From positions 1 to 56,953 of the forward strand of contig NZ_JADMJO010000057.1 of the NCBI RefSeq assembly GCF_018780385.1: 56,953 nt of DNA. The letters are read 5' to 3'. Positions 1-7,724 of this stretch are shown in pieces (position 1 is the stretch's first letter; each line of letters starts with the position of its first letter). Source of the DNA: Hydrogenophaga sp. (GTDB lineage Bacteria; Pseudomonadota; Gammaproteobacteria; Burkholderiales; Burkholderiaceae_C). The notes beneath the pieces were generated by a model that was not told the origin of the DNA, searched no databases, and was given only the letters and a program-made list of their open reading frames with translations. Made by a program: the position numbers and the translations under genes.

Positions 1-218
1 GGTGACTGCTGCGTGTTCTGCAGTTACGGAACGGTGCCATGTCCACCGATTCAAGTAGGAGACCAATCGGGTTGCGAGAGGGCCTGCTGACTTTGCGCTG
101 ACCAAGATGTAATGCATTCGCAAGCTGCCGGTCATGGGCATCTCACTACATTGAACTTGTACCTCGTACCGCATTGATTCAGTCGAACAATGTGATTTGT
201 TCTTGAAGGAGACACCCC

Positions 219-503
219 ATGATTCGCAAGCTCAGCATCCTCGTCCTCTCATTGGCAGCATTGGCCCCGGCATTCGCGATGGACGCAGCCAGGTCCGAGG
301 CCAAGCAGGTCATCGCACTGCAGAACGGTGAGACGCTCTACGTCTTCAAGGACGGGTTGATGGCGAAAGAAGGCAGGTTCGGAAGTGTGGTTCACCTCAG
401 CAAAGGTGAAGTTGTTCAATCTGCTGATGGAAAAAGCATCGCGACGATGGGCAACGAAGTCGCGCGTTTGAGTTCCCTGTTGAACAAGGGACACGGCAAC
501 TGA
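219..503 (+). CDS. copK: CopK-like periplasmic copper-binding protein
   Basis: The 94-residue product has a Sec signal peptide (hydrophobic core at about residues 5-17, cleavage likely after APAFA). The short mature part resembles CopK, the small periplasmic Cu(I)/Cu(II)-binding protein of metal-resistant Burkholderiales: a YVFKDG strand, a KEGRFG turn and a C-terminal ARLSSLLNKGH segment. CopK binds Cu(I) through a methionine cluster. Here only a few mature Met residues remain (in MDAARS, GLMAKEG and ATMGNE), fewer than I recall for the Cupriavidus protein, so affinity may differ. The start is set by an AAGGAG sequence about 8 bases upstream of ATG. It stands alone on its strand ahead of a hairpin, and copper genes recur further along the window. 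The family call rests on recognition of the pattern, not on a search. Confidence 0.75.
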   Translation: MIRKLSILVLSLAALAPAFAMDAARSEAKQVIALQNGETLYVFKDGLMAKEGRFGSVVHLSKGEVVQSADGKSIATMGNEVARLSSLLNKGHGN

Positions 504-541
504 CGCCTGACGGAGGCTGAAAGAAGTTGATGTCCAGACGC

Positions 542-573
542 GGCCGTGATGGGCCTGCGGGGCCATCACGGCC
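542..573 (+). terminator. Strong hairpin after copK
   Basis: GGCCGTGATGG (542-552) pairs perfectly with CCATCACGGCC (563-573), and the inner GGCC bases can extend the stem with one bulged G. It begins 39 bases after the copK stop codon. There is no clear T-run after it (GGTTTGCGG follows), so it may be an mRNA-stabilising hairpin or a weak terminator rather than a classical intrinsic terminator. Confidence 0.5.
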
Positions 574-576
574 GGT

Positions 577-1350
577 TTGCGGCGTATCGAAGGCGATCTG
601 GTACTGGGCGCGTTCTCGGTGGCGCTGGCGCTTGTGTTGCTGGGCCGTGGTGACTGGCTCACCATGCCCGTGCTCATGCCCGTGCTCATGCCCGTGCTCA
701 TGCCCGTGCTCATGGCCGTGGGTTGGGCCGTGGGCAGCTGGCGCCAACCCGAGCTGCTGCATGCGCTGGTAGACACACCCTGGGCGATGCACCAGCCCGA
801 GCCACAGTGGCCCTCCTTCAACCAAGGTGGCGTCTGGCTCGCCGGCATCGGTCTGGCCGCGGCGCAGATACCGCTGACCTTCGGCAACGCCATCCTCGGC
901 ATCGTGGCCGAAACCCTCCGCCTCTTCCCCGGCGTGCCCCTGGACGAAAACCGCGCCGCACGCGGCACCGGCCTCATGAACCTGCTGGCCGGTGGCCTGG
1001 GCGCGCCACCCATGTGCTTTGGTGCGGGCGGCATGGCCGCGCAAGTGGCCTGTGGCGCCCGCACCGGCCGCGCGCCCATCCTTCTGGGCAGCGTGCTGCT
1101 GCTCGCCGGCCTGTTCGTCAGCGGTCAGCTCACCGCCCTGCTGAGCCTGCTGCCCACCGGCACCCTGGGCGCCATGCTCTTCGTGGCGGGCTTCTCACTC
1201 ACCATCGGCACCGCCGGCAGCTCGCGCGACAAGGAAGCCCGCGCCGTGCTGCTCACCACCGCCGCCGAGTCGGTGTGGAACGCGGGGGTGGGTGTGGTGG
1301 TGGGCGTGGTGCTGGAGGCGTGGTTGAGGTCGAAGCTGCTGCGGATCTGA
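577..1350 (+). pseudogene. 5'-truncated MOT1-type sulfate/molybdate transporter
   Basis: The frame encodes the C-terminal part of a MOT1/SulP-like membrane transporter. It has a conserved PLTFGNAILGIVAETLRLFP stretch, then GTGLMNLLAGGLGAPPMCFG, then GAGGMAAQVACGARTG, followed by three hydrophobic segments. Full-length relatives are about 370-400 residues with a second, N-terminal copy of the domain. Here at most 257 codons are open, an in-frame TGA lies at 547-549, and the only early start is TTG at 577 with no convincing ribosome site. The missing N-terminal half and the nearby hairpin suggest a truncated remnant rather than a working transporter. A four-fold 12-bp repeat lies inside a predicted membrane helix. 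Confidence 0.7.
664..711 (+). repeat. Tandem 12-bp repeat (4 copies) encoding MPVL
   Basis: The unit ATGCCCGTGCTC is repeated exactly four times, followed by a diverged fifth start (ATGGCCGTG). In the transporter frame it reads MPVL four times and keeps frame. Perfect identity between copies points to recent slippage expansion in a hydrophobic helix. Confidence 0.95.
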
Positions 1351-1357
1351 GTCCGCT

Positions 1358-1915
1358 TCAGGGTTTCTTCGTGTCGCCATGCCCAGCATGGCCCGCCATG
1401 GCGTCCTTGCCGTGGTCGGTCAACTGGGCATCAAACCACTGATGCAGCGCCGACGCGAGGGAGCCGTTGCCCGTGGCGTAGCTCAGCTCGGCGCCCTTGT
1501 CGATGTCTTTGTATGTGATGACGATCTGACCTGGGCGGGCGGCCTTCAGTTCGGCCAGACCGGGCATGTCCTGCCCGTGAATGCGTGTCGGCCCTGAGAA
1601 GTCGCCCTTGAGAAACTGGTCGCGAATCTCCTGCAGGTGCAGACGCGTGAGCCTCACCTGCTCAGCGTCGCGGACGTCCTTGACCACCACCTGTTGAACA
1701 CCGCCTTGCGCCGTCTTGGTGAAGATGTGCGTGGTCGCGGCCAGGCTGAAAGGCATGACGTCCTTGCCACGTTGCGCCACCTCCGCCTGTCGCTGTCCGA
1801 GCGCCATGGTGGCCATGCGGGCGCCGTGGTCCATTCGGGAGTGATCCATGGCCCGGGCGTTGACGCCGCCGACGCAGGTCAGAAGCACGAGCGACGCGGT
1901 GGTGGTTTTGAGCAT
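1358..1915 (-). CDS. Secreted protein often labelled aspartate carbamoyltransferase
   Basis: The product is about 185 residues with a signal peptide (MLKTTTASLVLLTCVGG, Ala-rich cleavage region) and a periplasmic body with conserved blocks FSLAATTHIFTKT, LREIRDQFLKGDFSGPTRIHG-like, MPGLAEL and HQWFDAQLTDHG. This family is widespread next to metal genes in Burkholderiales, and databases sometimes carry the label aspartate carbamoyltransferase. None of that enzyme's motifs are visible, so the label should not be trusted. I chose the ATG at 1915 rather than the one at 1978 because only this start gives a clean signal peptide. It is transcribed divergently from the Crp/Fnr gene, with a TGAT-ATCA box between them. 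The His/Met-rich ends (MDHSRMDHGARM; GHAGHGD) suggest metal contact; the function is unknown. Confidence 0.65.
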   Translation of the reverse strand: MLKTTTASLVLLTCVGGVNARAMDHSRMDHGARMATMALGQRQAEVAQRGKDVMPFSLAATTHIFTKTAQGGVQQVVVKDVRDAEQVRLTRLHLQEIRDQFLKGDFSGPTRIHGQDMPGLAELKAARPGQIVITYKDIDKGAELSYATGNGSLASALHQWFDAQLTDHGKDAMAGHAGHGDTKKP

Positions 1916-1981
1916 GTGAGGTTTCCGGATTGAACGTGTGTCGATGAGGGCGATTGTCGGAATGAGGCGACAGACCACATA

Positions 1982-1993
1982 TGATTTAAATCA
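1982..1993. promoter_or_regulatory. FNR/CRP-type palindrome TGATTTAAATCA
   Basis: A perfect 12-bp palindrome with TGAT/ATCA half-sites and a 4-bp spacer lies between the divergent secreted-protein gene and the Crp/Fnr gene, 17 bases before the regulator's ATG. This matches the core of the FNR/ANR/DNR consensus. Its position suggests autoregulation and control of the divergent gene. Confidence 0.6.
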
Positions 1994-2010
1994 CACGGAC
2001 CCACATTCAT

Positions 2011-2643
2011 ATGCCCCCTCCATTGACGTTACCCGACACGCTTCGAAAGTTGCTACCAGCCAGCCTCACGACCGTGTCGTCCCAAGTTGAACTGCACAAG
2101 GGAGATCGTCTTTTCCTGCAGCGTCAGCGTCCCAAGCATATGTACTTTGTGGTGGTTGGCGAGATCGTGCTGGAGCGCACTGGCGAGCAGGGACATGCCC
2201 TGGTGCTTCAGCGGGTTCGCCAGGGGTTTCTGGCCGAGGCCAGCCTGCAATCGGTGAGCTACCACTGCGACGCAGTGGTGACCGCACCGGGCCAAGCGAT
2301 TGAGCTGCCCATAGAGCCGCTCCGGGTCGAGTTGGCGGCTGACTCTGACTTCGCCTTGCGTTGGATCGGTATGCTCAACGCTGAGGTTCGCCGCCTGCGT
2401 GCGCAGTGCGAGCGCATGTCGCTCAAGGGTGTGAATGAGCGGCTGCTGCACATGATCGAGACAGAAGGCGTGGATGGCCGTCTTCGCACCGCGTCCGGTC
2501 TCAAGTCTCTGGCCACCGAACTGGCAGTGAGCCACGAGGCGCTCTACAGGGCACTGGCGGGACTTGAGAAGGCGGGCGTGATCTTCCGCGAACCAGGCTG
2601 TATCGCGCTGCCACGCAGCACACGGCATTCACCACCGGAGTGA
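2011..2643 (+). CDS. Crp/Fnr-family transcriptional regulator
   Basis: The 210-residue protein has an N-terminal cyclic-nucleotide-binding-like beta-barrel (residues about 20-115; LHKGDRLFLQRQRP, YFVVVGEI), a dimerisation helix (about 120-145) and a C-terminal winged helix (about 150-200). The recognition helix SHEALYRALAGLE has E and R spaced as in FNR-type ExxxR helices, which fits the TGAT half-sites just upstream. There is no N-terminal cysteine cluster, so it is unlikely to be an iron-sulfur oxygen sensor; DNR- or CRP-like sensing of NO, haem or another ligand is possible. It converges with the frameshifted gene at 2667-3099 and ends 23 bases before it. Confidence 0.85.
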   Translation: MPPPLTLPDTLRKLLPASLTTVSSQVELHKGDRLFLQRQRPKHMYFVVVGEIVLERTGEQGHALVLQRVRQGFLAEASLQSVSYHCDAVVTAPGQAIELPIEPLRVELAADSDFALRWIGMLNAEVRRLRAQCERMSLKGVNERLLHMIETEGVDGRLRTASGLKSLATELAVSHEALYRALAGLEKAGVIFREPGCIALPRSTRHSPPE

Positions 2644-2666
2644 TGCCGGCCTCACCTGGGTAACGG

Positions 2667-3099
2667 TTATTTGCCCTTGATGCTTTGCTTCAGCGCCTCG
2701 AAAGTGCCGTTGACGGCAGGGGCCATCAGCAAGCCCGACTTGTCCTGCTTCGTTACTCCCTCGACCTCAAACCGGTCGGCCAGCTCGGTGTATGAAATAC
2801 ATGCCATTGAGCTTGCCGCCACTCTGGGCAATGTTCTCGCCGCCGAACCAGACGATCGGTGCCTTGGTGCCAACTGGCATGAAAGACACCGGGTAGATGA
2901 GGATGGGCACCTTGTAGGTGTTGGCAAGTTCGGCAGCAACCTGGATGTTGTTGTTGCAGCGCAGGCCAGGTGGATCGTTGCTGACCAGGGTCAGCACTTT
3001 CCGGCCGTCGATCTCCAAAGGCCCGGGGGCGGTCTGAGCCCAGGAGAGCGCACTGGTGTTCACCAGAGCGATCATCAATGCGAATGTACGGATATTCAT
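2667..3099 (-). pseudogene. Secreted DsrE-like protein, frameshifted
   Basis: The first 100 or so codons encode a signal peptide (MNIRTFALMIALVNTSALSWA) and a DsrE-like body (VLTLVSNDPPGLRCNNNI, KVPILIYPVSFMPVG). The frame runs out just after GMYFI. The C-terminal part (TELADRFEVEGVTKQDKSGL to the end) continues in another frame. The change lies near 2785-2795, where one surplus base would account for it. It starts 12 bases after the rhodanese stop codon and is the last gene of the sulfur operon. The single Cys in LRCNNN could be the sulfur carrier. Family assignment is tentative; the frameshift is read directly. Confidence 0.65.
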
Positions 3100-3111
3100 G
3101 ATACAAAAACC

Positions 3112-3570
3112 TCAGCTCTTTTTTGCGGCACGTGCCTGGGCGTTCATGCCGCCAGCGGCCTTCCATTCGTCATAGCCACCGTGCAGCAGGCGCACGTTCT
3201 CATAGCCGTCCATCCGCAGCGCCATGGCAACCTGGCCCGCGAACGAGCTCGTGTTGCAGTAGACAAGGATGGTCTTGTCCTTGGGCAGTTTGGAGCGCTG
3301 CGCGAACACCTGGCGCCATTCGATGTTCATGGCACCCGGAATGTGGTCCTTGGCGAACTGCCCCGCATCGCGCACGTCGAGCACGAGCAATTTCTTGTAG
3401 TCCTCGGCAGCCAGCTGCTCGGCCAGGATGGTGCCGCTGTTGGAGTCCGCAAAATCGAAGTACCCCTCCAATGCGTTGATGGTGGCTTTGTCGGCCTCGG
3501 CGTGTACCGCCAACGGCAGGCAGGTAGCAGCCGCAAGTGCCAGGGTCAAGGTGAGTCGGCGCGTGTTCAT
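3112..3570 (-). CDS. Periplasmic single-domain rhodanese
   Basis: The 152-residue protein has a signal peptide (ALAAATCLPLAVHA) and one rhodanese domain: LLVLDVRDAGQFAKDHIPGA (substrate-side strand), then the active-site loop VYCNTSSFAGQVA with the catalytic Cys, then NVRLLHGGYDEWKAAG. Rhodaneses move sulfane sulfur from thiosulfate or persulfides to acceptors. Export to the periplasm and position after an MFS transporter and an ETHE1-like enzyme suggest a role in periplasmic sulfur-species handling. It lies 28 bases after the MFS stop. Confidence 0.85.
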   Translation of the reverse strand: MNTRRLTLTLALAAATCLPLAVHAEADKATINALEGYFDFADSNSGTILAEQLAAEDYKKLLVLDVRDAGQFAKDHIPGAMNIEWRQVFAQRSKLPKDKTILVYCNTSSFAGQVAMALRMDGYENVRLLHGGYDEWKAAGGMNAQARAAKKS

Positions 3571-3597
3571 GGTTGTCTCCAGAGTGGTTGTGGGAAA

Positions 3598-4890
3598 TCA
3601 GGTCGCGGGATTGAGCCGGGGGTGGGTCTCTTCCCCCCAGCGGAACAGGATGCCGCCGGATACCAGCATGGCCACGGCAACGAACCAGAATGCGCTCTCG
3701 ATGCGGCCGCCCAGCGCGGCGGCGGCGCCCAGCCCAAGGGCACCGATGCCATAGCCCAAGTCGCGCCAGAAGCGGTAGATGCCGATGGCGGATGCGCGCC
3801 AGTTGGGGTGGGAGATGTCGGCGACGGCAGCGCTCAGATTCGGGTAGAGCATGGCCATGCCCAAGCCGGCGATGGCGGCAGATGCACTCCACCATAAAGA
3901 GCCGGAGCCCAACGGCATCAAGGCCACGCCTGCGCCACAGATCCACATGCCCCACGAATTCAGAAGGTGCCGCCCCACACGGTCGGAAAGCCGACCGGTG
4001 AAGAACTGCGCCGCACCCCAGGTGAAGCCGTAGACGCCGACGATCCAGCCGATGCCTGGCAAGCTCACGCCCTGCTGGTGCAGGTAGACCGGCCAGAACG
4101 CCCACACCAAGGCGTCGACAAACTTTTCAACCAGCCCGGCCTGGCAGATCGCCGCCAGGCGACGGTCGCGCCAGGTCATCAAGGCAAACATCTCCGCCGT
4201 CGAAGGTTTGTCGCTGAACGTCCTGGGGTATCGAGGCCTGAGCACTGGGGCGCCAGAACCAGCGTGGCGTTTCACCTCGTCGCGTGCCCAGGGCAGGGTC
4301 TCGGCGATGGAGAGCCAGGACAGCGCGGAGGCGAGCCCGATCACGACCACGCCGAACCACAGCAGTCCCTCCCGCGGGCCGAGCATGGACGCGAGGTAAC
4401 CCGTGATGACACCAGCGATGGCTACGCCCACGTAGCCCGAGAATTCGTTCAACCCGATGACCAGACCGCGCTGGTCGGCACGGGTGATGTCGAGTTTGGC
4501 CGTCTGCGTCATTGACCAGGTGAGACCCTGGTTGATGCCCAGCAGCACGGTGGCGAAGACCACCCAAGCCCAGCTGGTTGCGAAATAGATGAGCAACGGG
4601 ATGGGCAAGGCGACCAGCCAGCCAAGCAGCAATACCCGCTTTCGCCCCATTTCCTCGGCCAGGCGTCCTGCCACGAAGTTCATCGTTCCCTTGACGAACC
4701 CAAAAGCAACGACGAAGGCCGCGAGCAGCATGAACGAGCCGCGTGGCACGCCGAATTCGGACTCCGCCAGCGCTGGCACGACGTTGCGCATCATTCCGAT
4801 GGTCATCCCCACGAGCAGCACCTGCAACAGCTGTTGCAGAAACTGACCCAGATTGGCGCGGATGCCGAACTGCATGGCCGATTCAGGCAA
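3598..4890 (-). CDS. MFS transporter of the sulfur operon
   Basis: The 430-residue protein has about 12 hydrophobic segments and MFS hallmarks: the loop GRLAEEMGRKRVLLLGW between TM2 and TM3, and its C-terminal half equivalent GRLSDRVGRHLLNSWG. Its first codons overlap the end of the MBL-fold gene by 8 bases, so translation is probably coupled. An internal ATG at 4875 is an alternative start. The substrate is unknown. Context (rhodaneses, DsrE, persulfide dioxygenase) suggests sulfite, thiosulfate or another small sulfur anion; that is inference. A long cytoplasmic central loop around DEVKRHAGSGAPVLRPRYPR separates the two halves. Confidence 0.85.
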   Translation of the reverse strand: MPESAMQFGIRANLGQFLQQLLQVLLVGMTIGMMRNVVPALAESEFGVPRGSFMLLAAFVVAFGFVKGTMNFVAGRLAEEMGRKRVLLLGWLVALPIPLLIYFATSWAWVVFATVLLGINQGLTWSMTQTAKLDITRADQRGLVIGLNEFSGYVGVAIAGVITGYLASMLGPREGLLWFGVVVIGLASALSWLSIAETLPWARDEVKRHAGSGAPVLRPRYPRTFSDKPSTAEMFALMTWRDRRLAAICQAGLVEKFVDALVWAFWPVYLHQQGVSLPGIGWIVGVYGFTWGAAQFFTGRLSDRVGRHLLNSWGMWICGAGVALMPLGSGSLWWSASAAIAGLGMAMLYPNLSAAVADISHPNWRASAIGIYRFWRDLGYGIGALGLGAAAALGGRIESAFWFVAVAMLVSGGILFRWGEETHPRLNPAT

Positions 4891-5632
4891 TGGCGGGCGC
4901 CACGCCGCGCAGGTTGACCTCGACGATGCGCGCCATGTCCGCTGGTTGGGGCGGTATTTCAGCGGTCAGCGCGGTGACAAAGTCATCCCGCGACATCGAC
5001 AACATCGGGTTGAAGCGCTTCTCAAAACCGATGGTGGACGTCGGTTTGCCGGACAGCCCGGCGCCGCAGGCGCTTCCGGCCTGGTGGCCTGGATAGATTT
5101 CCAGCTCGGGCGGCAGCGACAGAAGGCGCGACTGCAACGAGTCGTACAGCTGCTCGGCCATCTCGCGTTCCTGTCCTGCCAGGTCGGGGCGGCCGACGGC
5201 ACCGACGAACAAGGTATCGCCGGTGATGACGAACCAGGGCTCGTCACCTCGGCGCAGGTCCCGCACCGCCAGGCAGACGCTGTCCGGGGTGTGCCCTGGC
5301 GTGTGGATGACGTCGACCACGACGTTGCCAGCATCCAGGCGCTGCCCATCGCGCAGTGGGGAGAAGTCAAAGCCCACGCGTCCGATGTTGCTCTCGTGGA
5401 GGTGGTACGCCGCCCCGACGCGGCGCGCGAGCTCGCGCCCACCCGAGTAGTGGTCGGCGTGCACATGGGTGTCGATGACGTGGACGATGGGTGCGCCTGC
5501 TCTTTGCGCCTCCTCGATGAACCAATCCTCGTCGCCGGCGACGACGTCAACTGCGACGGCCTTCTGCAAGCCGGCACAACCGAAGAGATAGGAAAGTGTG
5601 GCATTGGCGGCCGGACGCTGGCGAAAGAACAT
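4883..5632 (-). CDS. ETHE1-like MBL-fold persulfide dioxygenase
   Basis: The 249-residue metallo-beta-lactamase-fold protein has the motif THVHADH (HxHxDH), a metal-binding H in HTPGHTPD, D in GDTLF and H in YPGH. The segment after YPGH (QAGSACGAGLSGKP, then STIGFEKRFNP) is characteristic of the ETHE1/persulfide dioxygenase group, which oxidises glutathione persulfide to sulfite with one Fe(II). I chose the ATG at 5632 over 5683 because AGGAG lies 7 bases before it. It is followed by an MFS gene with 8 bases overlap and preceded by a DsrE gene 14 bases away. Together these suggest detoxification of sulfide or polysulfide. Confidence 0.85.
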   Translation of the reverse strand: MFFRQRPAANATLSYLFGCAGLQKAVAVDVVAGDEDWFIEEAQRAGAPIVHVIDTHVHADHYSGGRELARRVGAAYHLHESNIGRVGFDFSPLRDGQRLDAGNVVVDVIHTPGHTPDSVCLAVRDLRRGDEPWFVITGDTLFVGAVGRPDLAGQEREMAEQLYDSLQSRLLSLPPELEIYPGHQAGSACGAGLSGKPTSTIGFEKRFNPMLSMSRDDFVTALTAEIPPQPADMARIVEVNLRGVAPAIA

Positions 5633-5646
5633 GATCGTCTCCTGAG

Positions 5647-5997
5647 TTAGAACACCAAGGCCTTGTCGGACCAGGCTGTCCATTGGGTGAGTTCGTCAAG
5701 CGTGCTTCGATGTGCGCCCGCAATGAGGTCTTCCGCAGCGATGCCGCGTGCATCCATGCAAGTGCCGCAGACGCCGATGACGCCGCCGTGCTTCACCACG
5801 GCGCCCAGCATCACTTCGAGGTTGTAAAAGCCAGAAGGCACCTTCTGCTTGTTGTGTGCTGCTGCGGCTGCATCACCGATGAGGAAGACCTTCACCTCGT
5901 GGTCATCCTGCACGGCCAAGGCACCCGCCAGTCGGGCTCCGTTGTAGGTGCGCTCACTGCCGTAGGGCGCATCGTTCAGGATCAGCAATGTCTTCAT
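5647..5997 (-). CDS. DsrE-family cytoplasmic sulfur carrier
   Basis: The 116-residue DsrE/DsrF-like protein has MKTLLILNDAPYGSERTYNG at the N-terminus (first strand and nucleotide-like loop), VKVFLIGDAA, and a Cys-bearing loop GVCGTCMDARG at about residues 79-89. In DsrE/TusD-type proteins a Cys at this position carries persulfide. It has no signal peptide. It sits between the ArsR-rhodanese regulator (12 bases upstream) and the ETHE1-like enzyme, in the expected arrangement for passing sulfane sulfur to the dioxygenase. Confidence 0.85.
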   Translation of the reverse strand: MKTLLILNDAPYGSERTYNGARLAGALAVQDDHEVKVFLIGDAAAAAHNKQKVPSGFYNLEVMLGAVVKHGGVIGVCGTCMDARGIAAEDLIAGAHRSTLDELTQWTAWSDKALVF

Positions 5998-6009
5998 GGA
6001 ATCCTCTGC

Positions 6010-6663
6010 TCAGCCGGTCACCGGAAGTCCACGCGCGCGCCACTCAGCCACCCCGTCGGTGAGGTGAAAAGCCTGGTACCCCTTCTTGCGCAGCAACTCG
6101 ACGGCATCCTTGGCCATCAAGCAGAACGGTCCGCGGCAATAGGCCACCACCGGGACGTCCTTGGGTAGCTCCGCGATGCGCTTCTTCAGTTCATCGACGG
6201 GGAGCGAGCGAGCGTGAGGCAGGTGAGCCACGGCGTACTCGTCTTCAGGCCGCACATCGAGGACCAGCACTTCACCCGCCGCGGCGCGACGCAAGATGTC
6301 CGCGCGGCTGACGCCCTGCAAGTCTTCCCCGTGCTCGACGATGGAGGCAAGCGCCATCTGCAGTTCCACCAGGCGCTCCTCGGCCTCCGAGCGCAAGTGG
6401 ACCCAGAGGTCGGCCACGCTGGTGCTGGCCAACCGGTAGACCACGTACTTACCTTCCTTGCGGGTGTCCACCAGGCGCGCCAGGCGCAATTCCTTGAGAT
6501 GCGCACTGGCGAGCTTGACACCGATATCGGCCTGCATGGCCAACGTCTCGACGGACTTCTCACCCTGGCAAAGCAGCTCAATGAGTTCCAACCGCTTGGG
6601 ACTGGCGACCGCCTTGCCAATGCGGGCGACTTGCTCATAAAGATGGTTCTTGATTTCCCTCAT
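6010..6663 (-). CDS. ArsR-family regulator fused to a rhodanese domain
   Basis: Residues 1-100 form an ArsR winged helix (SPKRLELIELLCQGEKSVET; helix pair DIGVKLASAHLKELRLARLV; wing RKEGKYVVYRLA). Residues about 115-215 form a rhodanese domain (VLVLDVRPEDEYAVAHLPHA; active-site loop YCRGPFC with Cys176; HLTDGVAEWRARG). Such fusions are known and probably sense reactive sulfur by persulfidation of the rhodanese Cys, with Cys32 in the winged helix a further candidate. It is the first gene of the sulfur operon and probably represses it. ATG at 6663 is followed within the same operon by DsrE after 12 bases. Confidence 0.9.
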   Translation of the reverse strand: MREIKNHLYEQVARIGKAVASPKRLELIELLCQGEKSVETLAMQADIGVKLASAHLKELRLARLVDTRKEGKYVVYRLASTSVADLWVHLRSEAEERLVELQMALASIVEHGEDLQGVSRADILRRAAAGEVLVLDVRPEDEYAVAHLPHARSLPVDELKKRIAELPKDVPVVAYCRGPFCLMAKDAVELLRKKGYQAFHLTDGVAEWRARGLPVTG

Positions 6664-6669
6664 GGATAC

Positions 6670-6689
6670 ATTCTAACGATTGTTTGAAT
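6670..6689. promoter_or_regulatory. Possible ArsR-type operator
   Basis: ATTC at 6670-6673 and GAAT at 6686-6689 form an inverted pair with a 12-bp spacer, 7 bases upstream of the ArsR-rhodanese start. Sulfide-sensing ArsR proteins of the SqrR/BigR type are described as using ATTC-GAAT half-sites with a shorter spacer (I recall 8 bp), so this is only a candidate. Confidence 0.3.
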
Positions 6690-6719
6690 GTTTCACAAAT
6701 CACGGCTTGTAGCTTCATG

Positions 6720-7388
6720 TCAGCGCGACGGAAGCTTCCGGACATGCTCCACCTCCCTCTTGACCACGTCGTGAAGTGCCTCTGGATCGGTCGAAGACAG
6801 CGGCTTTCCATTCACGAAGAAGGTTGGGGTAGCCCGAATACCGATCGCCTTCAGGTCCGAGACGTCCTGCGCCATCCACATATCCACCGACCCCGGGGCA
6901 AAGTGCTGGCGTGCTCATGCAACGTCGAGACCGACAGACTGCGCAACTGCCCAAGCCCGATCGATGGCTCTTGCGCCCTGCCCTGTCCACGCGCGCTGGC
7001 CATCCAGCAAAGCCTCGAGCACGGGTTCGAACTTGCCCTGCGCACGCGCCGCCTCAAGAATCTTCACCGCGTCCACAGAAGACTCCCGGTGAAATGGCGT
7101 GTACCGAATCACCAAACGTGTCTCTCGTGGAAACGCCGCCAGGATCTGCTTCACCTTGGGATGAAAAGCCTTGCAGGCTTCGCACGCCAGATCGAAGAAC
7201 TCCACAATGGTGACCGGTACATCCACAGCACCCATGACGGGCGAGTGCGGCCGGAGCATCGCACCGGTTTGATCTGAGGCCGACATTGCTGCAACTTGAA
7301 GGGTGTGTCGCTGATAGGGAAAGACAGCGGCAGCAAACGCCGCGAAGGCGGCCAACGCCTAGAGATAAACAATGAAGCGGCGGTTCAT
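6720..7388 (-). pseudogene. Second DsbA-like thioredoxin-fold protein with two in-frame stops
   Basis: Reading from ATG at 7388 (overlapping the ynfA stop as ATGA), one frame gives a 222-codon DsbA-type protein with a TAG at codon 10 (7359-7361) and a TGA at codon 158 (6915-6917). Apart from these stops it is continuous: membrane anchor, PVTIVEFFDLACEACKAFHP with the CEAC active site, LVIRYTPFHRES, and after the TGA, ARQHFAPGSVDMWMAQDVSD and then TPTFFVNGKPL. It aligns end to end with the intact DsbA at 8354-9010, whose ARQDIEKPG follows at the matching place. Both stops could come from C-to-T changes (CAG to TAG, CGA or CAA to TGA). It is the last gene of the metal/thiol operon. Confidence 0.85.
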
Positions 7389-7708
7389 GTTCGAGGCTGG
7401 AACGCGATGATCGCCATGCCCGCCAATGTCACGGCCACACCTGCCACATCCCAGCTGCTCGGGCGCACGCCGTCCACCGACCACAGCCACCCCAGCGCCA
7501 CGGCCACATAGACCCCGCCGTAGGCCGCATACACACGCCCCGACGGCGCGGCGTGCAGGGTGAGCAACCAAGCGAAGGTGGCCAGGCTCACGGCGGCGGC
7601 GGGCAACAGCCACCAGCCTGAGCCTTGGCCGCGCAGCCACAGCAGTGGGAGGTAACAACCGACGATCTCGGCGATGGCAGTGACGAGATAGAGCAGCAGT
7701 GTTTTCAT
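7385..7708 (-). CDS. ynfA: YnfA-family (UPF0060) small membrane protein
   Basis: The 107-residue protein has four predicted membrane helices. The family's conserved N-terminus ([21 protein letters not shown]) and the [20 protein letters not shown] segment are clear. YnfA proteins resemble small multidrug resistance (SMR) transporters and some export cationic compounds; the physiological substrate here is unknown. It follows the SCO gene by 16 bases and its stop overlaps the start of the broken DsbA-like gene, so it is part of the same operon. Confidence 0.85.
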   Translation of the reverse strand: MKTLLLYLVTAIAEIVGCYLPLLWLRGQGSGWWLLPAAAVSLATFAWLLTLHAAPSGRVYAAYGGVYVAVALGWLWSVDGVRPSSWDVAGVAVTLAGMAIIAFQPRT

Positions 7709-7724
7709 GGTGGTAAAGGGTTGT

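Noticed and set aside
664..711. CRISPR-like repeat
   Set aside because: Units are contiguous without spacers and encode in-frame residues.
2671..3897. Plus-strand open frame of 408 codons
   Set aside because: It covers the rhodanese and DsrE-like genes in antisense; low stop density is a GC effect.
6670..6689. Canonical SqrR-type site
   Set aside because: The spacer between ATTC and GAAT is 12 bp instead of the 8 bp I recall, so it is listed only as a low-confidence operator.
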